Shown here piece by piece: positions 54,723 to 64,000 of a stretch of DNA of 64,000 bases. Made by a program: the position numbers and the translations under genes. Location: assembly GCA_007922195.1 (NCBI GenBank), contig ML681989.1:49994180-50058179 (forward strand), in the 5' to 3' direction. Position 1 is the first letter of the stretch, and each line of letters opens with the position of its first letter. The notes below the pieces were generated by a model. The model searched no databases, was not told the DNA's origin, and was given only the letters and a program-made list of their open reading frames with translations. This DNA comes from Podocnemis expansa (taxonomy: Eukaryota; Chordata; Testudines; Podocnemididae).

Positions 54723-57033
54723 CTTACATATTGTACCTCTGCTGAAGCACATGTACACTAGTCTATGAGACCAAAGCAGGAGCTAAGAATTAAAATATCA
54801 CCACCTCTTGATGGCTGTTTAGATGATCATCATTGCCTTACTTCCTTGTGGTTAAAGCCTTCATGCTAGAAATATAAAGTTTAGTTACATGCATGTTGTA
54901 ACGGCTTCACTACTCACTGCAAGATGGACCTGTGAATCTCAATTTAACGTAACCTTTGGTAGCAGGTTTTTTTCATGGGGTTTGGGGAGTGTCCCTCATT
55001 TTTCCATGCCTTGGTGGTGATTTGGATGTTCCTGGATTGGTGAAGAAGGAGAGTATGAAAAAAAAAAACCCAAACACAACAGTATTTTCTATCATAACAG
55101 CCTTTCTACTTATTCCTTTATACTGTGGCAGTTACTCGTCACTGGGAGGTTTGGGATTATATCACTGTCTGACTGCATTCTTTGAGTTGTTGCAATTAGT
55201 GACACGAATCAAGTCCCCATGGGTAATAATGACAATTTACTCCTCCCTGGATTGGTGAAGAGGAAGCCTGTGGAAAGCACCACAATTGATAAGTACAGTA
55301 ACTGTTCTTTTCAGCTTTAATGACTGGTTTCGTCCATCCTTAAATTCGCCAACAATTCTCTCCTGGGACTTTGCCTTCTCTGTAAATGGGTGTGACAGTG
55401 CATCAGGGAGATATAGGCCTCAAAGTGGTTAGATTCCACCGTGTGTAAATTAACAGGAGGAAGCAGAGAAAGTACATTACACAGTGTATTTATTAGGCCA
55501 TCGAGACCTTAGAGGGATTCTCCTAGCCCTTGCACGCGGGCAACCATATCTTTGATCATTCTGGACGGTGCTGTCAAACAGCATTTCTGGATTTGTGCCT
55601 CAATCAGCTGTTGTGAATATTTGCCAAGTAACCCCATTTCAATTTACCATCATGGAATTATTTTCCTTCCATTTTAAAAGAAAAATAAAAAATATACAAC
55701 AAAAATCCACCCAAGCAGTGTGCATGGGTTGGGAGCTGAAACTCTGAGTGCAGTGATGGTTTTATTATACTGGAATTCACTCTCCTCCTCCCTCGTTTGA
55801 ATACAGCATGCTTCTCCTACAGTGTCATAATTACAAAGATTACCAAATGAATCTTTCTTGCTTCTGTACACACTGGGCAGTCAGTGCAGGCAAGCCATTC
55901 TAATAGTTGTCATTACGTTTTCAGGGAGGTGGGAGAAGATAGATTGAATGCATGCACTTCAGTGCTGTACATAACCCATTGATGGCTGCTGAGTAATGAT
56001 TTTTTTCTAATTGCTGGAGAGCAGCAGCTCTAATGGATGGAGCCTCTCTGTGCATTTACGCTGTCTCCTCAATCAATAACCCTAGCTGTGCCTGGCACAG
56101 AGGAGTTCCTGAAAGCCCCTTTGTAATAATGGATTGCTGTAGGTTACATAAACCACTGCCTCCCACTGAGTCAGCCCTCTGTCAGGCACCTAGCACTTGG
56201 ACAGCATGATGGCTTTTAGAAAGACTGTGTGGGGAATGCCCCACAGAGAAAGCAGTCTGTCCTCTCTCTGGTCTGTTGCCCCCATCCTGTGGCTAACAAC
56301 ACTCTGCCTGCTTCAGGGTTCTGAAGTAGTATGTTGTTTTTTAAAAAAAGTCAGTGAGAGCTTTGGGAGACTGGGAACTGCTGAAGGTCCATTTAGCCAG
56401 AGGGGAAGTTCAAAAAAAATTCCTGGGTGAAATCTTGAAGCCCTTGGTCAGACTGGGAGTTCAGCTTGAGCCCAGATTGGTAAGAAGGGAACAGATAACT
56501 CCGGATTTGGCCCCGTGTTTTCATATTACAGCAAGAGAGTGCTGATGAAGACAGAAATAGGAATACGAAAGAAAGATCCTCAGTCTAAATGCTGAATTAG
56601 TACCCCACTTGTACCACACTGTTAAACACGTGAGTTTTCCTTTATTTACCACCCTCACCTTCCCTCCCCCACCCCCCCAGCAGTTTCCTGTTTTATATTT
56701 TTTGGTACATAACAAATGGTAATTAGGAAGATAGATCTTGGACCTTAGAATGAACTCCACAGTGTTATACACCACCAAGGCCAAGCCAATAGAATATTTT
56801 AGGGATCTACACCTTTTAAAAATGAATCTTCAACTGAGTGCTTGTGATGGGAGAGATGAGGGGTTCTTCATCCACCCAGCTACCCCCTCCCCCCCACACA
56901 CATGATTCTTTTACAACCGAAAGGAGGGAAGTTTCTTCCCAGGTTCTTTACTCTTAGCCATTCTCAGCACTTGTCATGGTGTAAAGTTGAACTCAGGAAA
57001 ACTATGCGACACAGAAGGAGGTTTGTGCACAAG
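54723..57033. other. No gene recognised; possible conserved non-coding block at 55800-56160
   Basis: AT-rich single-copy-looking DNA. 55800-56160 is free of recognisable repeats and dense in TAAT words, for example near 55994, 56008 and 56031. No coding frame. Confidence 0.35.
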
Positions 57034-57659
57034 CAGGGCCAGATGAACCCATCAGTGGGCCCTAGATAAATACATATTTCTCTTTGCCTACTGCGGAGCA
57101 AAGGGCCCAGGCCGGAAATGGGGAGATGCGTTTGAAGAGCAACCTAACCCCTCAGTGGCAGCTTCTGTCTCATTGGGCTGGGCCTCTTTCCCAGCTCCAG
57201 GCATTATGACCTGGCTCAGCAAGTCACAGCACCACTAAAGTTTGGCCCAGCTACCCCAGGGGGGGGCAAATTTCAGCAAATTACACTGTAATCTCTTGCA
57301 CCAGGTCAAAATGCCACTGACACAAACTTGGCCTGGCTGCCCCTCCCCGCCATCAGGATGCAGAGTTGGCCAGGCCAAACCTGATGAGCGTTGCAAACCT
57401 TCGAACAGGTCACAACACCTGATTTGAGGAGCCATGCCCAGCACTGCCACTGTTGGGTGAATGTGGGGTGAACTTTCTCCTCCACACTGGTCTAGGGTTG
57501 AAGTTGTGTCAGGGCAGAGAGTGCTGCTGCAAATGGTTGCTGCCCCCTACATGGGTCAGGAGGAGAAGGATGTTACTCTATGAGTTTTTTGGGGCACCCT
57601 CCCCACAAACCTGGTCCCTATGCACATGCCTCATTTGCTTGTGCCTTAATCTGGCCCTG
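57034..57659. mobile_element. MITE with CAGGGCCAGAT termini
   Basis: The ends CAGGGCCAGATG and AATCTGGCCCTG are 11-bp inverted repeats. The 626-bp interior is GC-rich. Flanks TGCACAAG and TGCTGGAT do not form a convincing duplication. Confidence 0.6.
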
Positions 57660-58994
57660 TGCTGGATTGTGTTGGAACTTGAACATTTGGATTGGGCATG
57701 AGGCCTAGGTTTTGGCAAGCAGTGTGGCTGGCGTGTGCCATGTTACTGGTAGGACTTGGATTTAGGGCTGCCATAACTGACCCCAGCAAGATCATCCCAG
57801 GGTAGAAGGGTGGCAAAGAGCTGGTGTGTTGCTGTTCCTATTCCACTCCCTGCCCTCTGCTACCAGTATATGGGACTATTGGCCTGGGGAAGGGGGCCTG
57901 ACTGGGATGCTCCTATGTCACACTGGTTCCCAGTTGCCATATCACTCCTCAGGGCCACTGGCAGTCAATGTGACATATCCCCCATGATCAGGGAAGGCCA
58001 AAGGTCTTTTTTATCTCCTCCAAAGCAGTGCTGCTTAATCCTTGACTTTAACTGAGTATCTGGCAGGCAAGAGGTCTATAGAAGAAGAAATGCTCTGTCT
58101 CAACAACAGACACAGTGAAGAATCACCCAGAAGACCTTTTAAAGGAGGTGAAAGTCTGATTTGTCCAGACTGTCTCTCCTCTCTCATTGCCTGACTGCTG
58201 TGAGTGATTTTCTATCTCATTCACTGACAGAAATCAGTCATATTTGAGCTAGTTTCTCTCGCCAAGCAAGAACTGCTGATGGGGAGGGACCCGAGTGCTG
58301 TATTCTCCTTGTTTGGCAGTGTCCATCCCCATACAGTCTGTCCCCATAGGGTCCAGGCAAAAGGGGGAGGGGGAAGCTTATGCTCACTTCTTGCTTTCCT
58401 TCCCCACCATGAAGTGAAATCCAGTGGTGAGATAACTTCCAACTGGATTTAACTCTCCTATCAAATCTTCCAAAGTTCACAGTGTCACAGGGTGAGCTGG
58501 TCCTTCAAGTTGGGGGGGAGGGTAGGTCTCAGCCTCACTTGTGCTGGGTTTAGTGTAAGCAGTCAGTCAGGGCTGAGATGTAGCAGAGAGAAGGAAAAAG
58601 AGGGTAACTTCACTTATGCGACAGAGAACCCAGTTGTTTAGGGTTCTGAGGACAGATAGTAGGGTGTTATGGGTTTGTCTCTCTTGGTGGTGTTAGCTTG
58701 AAAGAGGTACAGCTGACCCTGGCACCTAGGGCAAGAACGGACTGGTTAGCTTTGCTCTAGGGCCCCAAAGGTGGTCACGGAAGTGCACTCATCCGGAAAA
58801 GAAGCGCTGGGCCCAGTAAGAGTCTGCAGAAAAGTCAGTTTTGTTTCTTTTTGGGCTTTGATTTAACTATGGAAGGGCTGGAGACATATTACTTCAGCAC
58901 AGGGCTAATTATGCTGGGAGATGATTTGGGGGGGAACTGAAGCAGCAGGTGGCCTTGCTGGGCAAGCTATGGAGTTGGCAGGATTTGTCTGGTG
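57660..58994. other. No gene recognised
   Basis: Moderately GC-rich DNA without family assignment. Confidence 0.45.
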
Positions 58995-59118
58995 GTAGCT
59001 TTTAAGGTGTGCCTTGACAAAGCCCTGGCCAGGATGGCTAAGTAGGGGTTGATCCTGCTTTTAGTAGGGGATTAGATTAGGTGACTGCCCGAGTTTCCTT
59101 CCAGCCCTCCTTTAATAA
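58995..59118 (+). mobile_element. CR1 LINE 3' fragment
   Basis: TGACAAAGCCCTGGCCAGGA, then TTGATCCTGCTTTTAGTAGG, ATTAGATTAGGTGACTGCC and TTCCTTCCAGCCCTC give the order of a CR1 3' UTR on the plus strand. The terminal tail repeat is lost. Confidence 0.75.
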
Positions 59119-59468
59119 AAAGGAAGGGGTAGTAGGCACTAGTCCATGACTGCTTGTGACACAGCAACAGGGAGCAACACCATGACAGTCATACGAACTG
59201 CAGCAGCAGGCCCAGGCTGTCCTGCAGAACTGGCAGCAGCACCAGGAGTAGGGTTACCAGATGGCAGGAAAAAGGAGGACATGTCCTCCTTTTTACCTTC
59301 ACGTCCTCCATCCTACAGGCATTTTAAAAATACAGGATTTTGTCTAGCTTTTTACTTACAGGTGTTAAAGTATGCTGGAATGCCCCGGAACACCCTATTT
59401 TTAGGGGGAAGCATTCCAGGGCCCCCTAAAAATAGAAAAATATTACATTAATACTACATTTTCTCCAT

Positions 59469-60406
59469 GGGTATGTCCACACAGGGCTTTTATTTCGAAA
59501 CAACACTGGTTGTTTCAAAATAAAAGTCCCTATGTCCAAACACGTTTTCTTGTTTCGAAAGGAGGGAGCGCCTCGTTTCGAAACAAGAGCCCTCCTTTCG
59601 AAACAGCTGAAACCCACTTTGCTTTCGAAAAGAGGGTTATTTCTAAACCAGTGGTTTCGAAATATGCCATTTGGACATGTTATTTCGAAACAAAGAGTGT
59701 TTTGAAATAACAAGGACCTTCCTCCCAGGGTGCATAGCACCCTGGGGGGAAGGTCCCACCCCNNNNNNNNNNNNNNNNNNNNNNNNNNNNNNNNNNNNNN
59801 NNNNNNNNNNNNNNNNNNNNNNNNNNNNNNNNNNNNNNNNNNNNNNNNNNNNNNNNNNNNNNNNNNNNNNNNNNNNNNNNNNNNNNNNNNNNNNNNNNNN
59901 NNNNNNNNNNNNNNNNNNNNNNNNNNNNNNNNNNNNNNNNNNNNNNNNNNNNNNNNNNNNNNNNNNNNNNNNNNNNNNNNNNNNNNNNNNNNNNNNNNNN
60001 NNNNNNNNNNNNNNNNNNNNNNNNNNNNNNNNNNNNNNNNNNNNNNNNNNNNNNNNNNNNNNNNNNNNNNNNNNNNNNNNNNNNNNNNNNNNNNNNNNNN
60101 NNNNNNNNNNNNNNNNNNNNNNNNNNNNNNNNNNNNNNNNNNNNNNNNNNNNNNNNNNNNNNACGCCCAGCCGGGGGGGGGGGCAGGGGAATCCCGGGGG
60201 TGGGGCCTCCGGGCCCAGCACAGCCTCCCTCCTCCTCCCCTCTCCTATTTTGAAATAGCATGTCACACTAGACATGCTATTTCAATTCCCTCCTTTTCCC
60301 TTATTTTGAAAACTTTTTTTTTATTTTAGAATAAGGTGTTTCAAAATAAGGCTTTATTTCTAAACAGCTTGTTTTGAAACAAGCACTTTGTGTGTGAACA
60401 TAGCCC
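59469..60406. mobile_element. Palindromic-core element, TTCGAA family (copy 4), nested
   Basis: It starts GGGTATGTCCACACAGG and ends GTGTGAACATAGCCC. TTATTTCGAAACAAC and decayed relatives fill both flanks. A hairpin with 20-bp arms and one mismatch lies at 59714-59756 around CCCAGGGTGC. The GC-rich centre contains the third N gap. Confidence 0.8.
59763..60162. other. Assembly gap, exactly 400 N
   Basis: Undetermined bases inside the GC-rich centre of the nested element. Apparent long frames across it are meaningless. Confidence 0.95.
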
Positions 60407-60486
60407 ATGTGTCCTCCAGTGTCCTCCTTTACATACTTCCCTGTCCTCCTTTCCATGCTTTGGTATTTGGTAACCCTAACCAGGAG

Positions 60487-61352
60487 AGACAGCTTGTAGG
60501 CCGCCAATACCAGGCAGCCCAGTGCTGCTGGAGGAGGGGAACTGGCCATTCCTGGAGCATATCCTGCAGTACTCTACTTCTGTGCTGAGGCAGGGACTCT
60601 GGATTAAAGAGACAGGTGGGTGCGAAGATGAATATTCAAAAGGGGGGGGGGGGTTGGACCACACAGGGGTTGCCAAGATGAGAGTCCCTGTGATGTTTCC
60701 AGTGTGAGATCACATCAACAGGCAAGCATCGCAAAAGGGGAAGATTACTGAGAACTCCCACAGTGTGACGTTTCCTTAACTGAGCAAAAGGGGGAAACTG
60801 AGAAAGCTAATGAGCTCACAGGTATAAGTGAAGTCAGAATTAGACCCTGTAATGAACTTAGCAGAGAAGTCTACTGGTAGATGCAAGGAAAATAGACTCA
60901 CTCCCATCTCTGCATTGGTTTATCAGTGCTAAGAGGAGTAAAAAAATAATGTATAGGCTTTGCCAATAAAGTAAGCGAGATTTGGCACAAAATAGGCCTG
61001 TGGTATAAGAAGGACTTTGTCATAATAACTTTTCAGAGCAGAACTGCACTTTGTGTTGCACAACTAGCCTGCCTGGCAAAGTATTGCTTGCCCTGTGTCC
61101 GATCACAGCAACTAAAATCCTTGCAATTGGAACTGCCACTGTCCTGTAGTATAATCTCAGAAGGACAAGGGAACTGGTTCAAGGTAGCTGCTTGAAAGTG
61201 TCACATGCCTGTTTAACTTCTGTTGCTACCACTTTACAGCCATTTCCATTTAATAAAGCTAATGGGTGATTTAGATAGACAAAACAAATGCCTTTTTCAA
61301 AACAGCTTTCTGTATTATTAGTCTCATTGCTTAAGCCACAGAAAGTCTGTAA
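60487..61352. other. No gene recognised
   Basis: Mixed DNA with a G run at 60642-60653. Confidence 0.5.
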
Positions 61353-61560
61353 ATTCCAAAGGAGTAGCTGTGTTAGTCTAGTTCAACAAAAAAAAAAACC
61401 AAGGAGTCCTGTGGCACTTTTAAAGATTAATACATTTATTTATTGCATGAGCTTTTGTGACAGAAAATCCCACTTCATCAGATGCTTTGAAGATTGGGAT
61501 CTTACAGAATAGGAGGAAAATAAATGCAGAGAAGTGTAAGTCATAAACATGTTCCAGATT
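61353..61560 (-). mobile_element. 3'-anchored retroposon, complete 3' end and upstream extension
   Basis: The plus strand starts TTCCAAAGGAGTAGCTGTG, the complement of the family 3' terminus. Then come an A run, CAAGGAGTCCTGTGGCACTT, TTATTTATTGCATGAGCTTT and ACTTCATCAGATGCTTTGAA, followed by the upstream block (ATAAATGCAGAGAAGTGTAA). It links the tail module with the extension seen at 12.5 and 45.8 kb. Confidence 0.8.
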
Positions 61561-62709
61561 CTGAGGTGGGTGGAACTATATCAATTTAGGAGATGTCTGA
61601 TTCAGTTCGCTCTGCACTGCCCTTTTAAATGTAAGGTATCTCCCTGCAGGTCTCCTTGAGTCAGTGCTGCAAATCAATGCGAGATGGCTGTTACAGCACA
61701 TGGTGCACTGCTCTCTCTTCCACATGGAGACTTTATTTGGTCTCCTTAAGACAAATGATCTAGTCCAAAAGGGCATGTTTTGCTGTTTGCCTATAAAAGC
61801 ACAACCTTCTCACCCTCTTTGTGACTTCCTCTCCTGACCCAACAGTTCCTTAACCACCCTGAGTCCTGACCAGCCTCTGCAAGTGGTTTTTCCCTGCCTG
61901 ACTGTCTTCTGAGAGAAGCAACTGAATTAATATCAAGTAGAAGTCAAATCAAGCTCTCCCGATGATGTCTATGGGAACCCCTCCATGTTAGGTTTTCTCC
62001 GAAAGAATTTACAGTGAAGTGGGCAGAGCCAGCTATGGGCAGGGAAGGAAGCACTGGGATGTGCCAAGCCTGGGTTGCCCTTGCCGGGGTCAGCTGCAAT
62101 CTGGAGAATGCAGGAGGAGGTACTGTGCAAGCCCAGTGCTCCAGCATTCAGCCTGCAGGTCCCTCTTCACTGCTGACCCACTCTGGGAAGTACCAATGTC
62201 TCCCTTCTAGCCCACCTTGCTGGGATACTGGTAGGGACTCCCCCATTAATTGGCTAGGGCATGTGTATCCATGTTTATCTCCTGCATGGATCCCCCACTC
62301 CAGAACCACCTCATGCTGTTCTCTTGGGCATGACCAGGAGGTGAAGCAGTGGCTTCAGGATCTCTGCTTAGACCTGGCTAATGTGAGGAGCAGGGTTCTC
62401 TGCTCACTTTGCATCTGCAGCCATAGTCCCCTAGAACAGTAAGGAGTTCAACCTCTGTTTTCCCACAAAGGAAACTCTAGAAGACACTGGTGCATCAGTG
62501 CAGACTTTTCCCAAAGACTGCAAGCAGTTCCTTCCCAAAATGCCCACCTTTGCCTGCTTGAGAGCCAGGGGGTGAGCTACATGCTCTGCTAGACCTTTCA
62601 GCTGGCCACGTCTTAAAGAACTTTAACATCTAATGTTCCAGGTCTCATTTCACTGCCCTTTCTTGCACAGGGTGCAAACTTACCCTGTGAGCAATCCCAC
62701 TGGTTTCAT
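61561..62709. other. No gene recognised
   Basis: A 142-codon frame at 62014-62442 lacks recognisable domains. No repeat family assigned. Confidence 0.45.
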
Positions 62710-64000
62710 GGGTATGTCTACACTGGGGCTTAAATAAAGCCCTGTCTATATTTAGAAATCATTAAGTCGACTTAAGCAAGTGCTTAAGTCAACTTAATAA
62801 CTCCTGCCCTGTAAATCGGCTTAAGCTTTTAAACTGACATTACAGAGCAGGCCCTGCCCCTTCCTCACCCCTAGGCGTGATCAGATTGGGGCCTGATCCC
62901 ATCAGTTCCTGCAGCCTGCAGAGAGGAGCTGAGAGCCAGATGGGGCTCTCAGCCCCTCTCTGTAGACTGCCTGGGCTAGGAGCCTGCTGGGAGCACATCT
63001 GGCTCCCAGAGGCTTGCGCTGCCCAGCCAGCAGCTAGGACTCTGGTCAAGTTCACAGACTTGGTGCCTGTGAAACTGACCAGCTCAGACTCAAAGTTTGT
63101 GAGCTTGACCAGAGTTCTAGCTGCTGGCTGGGCAGTGCAAGCCTCTGGGAGACAGATGGGCTCCCAGCAGGCTCCTAGCCCCCTCAGCCTACGGAGAGGG
63201 GCTGAGAGTCCCTTCCACCTCCTAGCCCCTCTCTGTGGTTGCCCATAGCTGCCACTTGTGGGCAGCCAGGGGCGGGGAGAGGCGCGGGGACCCAACATTG
63301 CCCCTCGCCACTTGGGAGTGGCCAGGGGAGCAGGACTTGACATTGCCCCTGGTCGCTTCGGAGCAGCCAGGAGTGCCAGCGGCCAGGGGTGGTGCCAGCT
63401 CCCGCTCCAATGCCCACTTCAAAGTGGCCAGGGGTGGTGCCAGCACCCCACTCCCCTTGCCACTCCCAAGCGACCAGGGGCGATGCCAGCTCCCCGTGGC
63501 TGGGGGGAAAATGCTGGCTCCCTAATCCCTAGCTGCTTGCACCCTGACCTGGCTTCCACCCCCTCTTTACTGGTGGCGGGGGCTTGGAGCTGGCTCCTGC
63601 CAGCCATAACAAGTGACCAGGGCTAAATTTGCCCCCTGGTCACTTATCAGGAGAGGTGGCTCCCCAATGTGGTCAATTTCACAGAAATTAAATTGACCAG
63701 GCTGCAGAGTCCAGCCACTCCCCAGCCTGGTCAATTTCATGCCGGTGAAATTGACCAGGCTGCAGAGCCTCCTGCCCTGATAAGTGACGGGGGGGGGGCA
63801 AATTTGGCCCCTGGTCACTTGTCACAGCCAGCAGGAGCCAGCTTTAAGCCCCTGCTGCCAGTAAAGGGGGTGGGAGCCAGGTCAGCTCCTAGCCCCTTTT
63901 GGCTGGCCCGGCAGAGAGGGGCTGGGTGCAGGACCCAGCTCGCAGCTCCTCCTTAGAGGGTAGGAGCTGGATCAGCCCCGGTCCCAATTGGCCCCTGGGC
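62710..64000. mobile_element. Palindromic-core element, AAGTCGACTT family, open at the right edge
   Basis: It starts GGGTATGTCTACACTGGGG. TTAAGTCGACTTAAGC and variants follow to 62830. Then comes over 1.1 kb of GC-rich DNA organised as large inverted repeats: one centred near 63080 (arms about 62915-63060 and 63100-63235) and one centred near 63720 (about 63540-63895). Frames of up to 167 codons on both strands arise from this structure. The right end is outside the window. Confidence 0.65.

Larger units (their letters stand above)
59249..60478. mobile_element. TAGGGTTACCA-ended hAT element carrying a nested element
   Basis: The ends TAGGGTTACCA and TGGTAACCCTA are perfect 11-bp inverted repeats. 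Perfect 8-bp duplications ACCAGGAG lie at 59241-59248 and 60479-60486. GGAGGACATGTCCTCC-type words near the left end recur as GTCCTCC words near the right end. The middle is occupied by a TTCGAA-family element and an N gap. Confidence 0.85.

Noticed and set aside
62840..63343. 167-codon minus-strand frame with internal repeats
   Set aside because: Mirrors the large inverted repeat; the same peptide-like phrases appear on both strands.

Overview
The window reads as vertebrate, most likely turtle, nuclear DNA. It holds CR1 LINE 3' ends (the AATCATAGAATCATAG tail, mostly on the minus strand), tRNA-derived SINEs that end in a CR1-like tail, several hAT-type MITEs with 8-bp target duplications, a decayed DIRS-type retrotransposon with a LAP2-alpha-like gag, and many small elements ending in GGCTATGTCTACAC. 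CpG sites are decaying and there is no bacterial-style gene packing. The repeat mix points to a turtle; a softshell-type lineage is only a guess. I found no intact protein-coding gene. This looks like an intergenic or intronic region built largely from nested transposable elements.

Layout. 0-5.8 kb: the tail of a hAT-like element, then a broken DIRS retrotransposon. Its gag frame is split by a 504-bp hAT element with a perfect 8-bp duplication, and a 5'-truncated CR1 copy lies next to its inverted-repeat end. 5.9-11.2 kb: foldback MITEs, a minisatellite, an LTR on the minus strand, and a CR1 copy cut by an N gap. 11.3-14.9 kb: a dense repeat cluster with a C-rich minisatellite, a SINE, palindromic-core elements, a 30-bp minisatellite and 3'-anchored retroposons with 11-12 bp duplications. 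15-30 kb: mostly single-copy-looking AT-rich DNA with one 1.1-kb palindromic-core element, a gapped CR1, a TATA-bearing tandem array and small MITEs. 30.3-34.6 kb: an old CR1 opened by several nested insertions. 34.6-49 kb: mostly single-copy-looking DNA with two TTCGAA elements, a candidate promoter and first exon near 43.2 kb, and a fossil of a second, non-CR1 LINE reverse transcriptase at 47.3-48.2 kb. 49-54.7 kb: more palindromic-core elements, a hAT MITE with perfect duplications, and a solo LTR flanked by 80-bp direct repeats. 55-64 kb: sparse DNA, then a hAT element carrying a nested TTCGAA element (with an N gap), and finally a large nested inverted-repeat structure running off the right edge.

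The most distinctive signal is a group of elements that share GGCTATGTCTACAC-like ends but are each filled with repeats of a different short palindrome (TTATTTCGAAATAA, TTAAGTCGACTTAA, TAGTTCGAACTA, CTCAGATCTGAG). Some share an internal hairpin, which suggests modular exchange. Three N runs are all exactly 400 long, so they look like fixed-size placeholders. Two of them hide most of a CR1 body.
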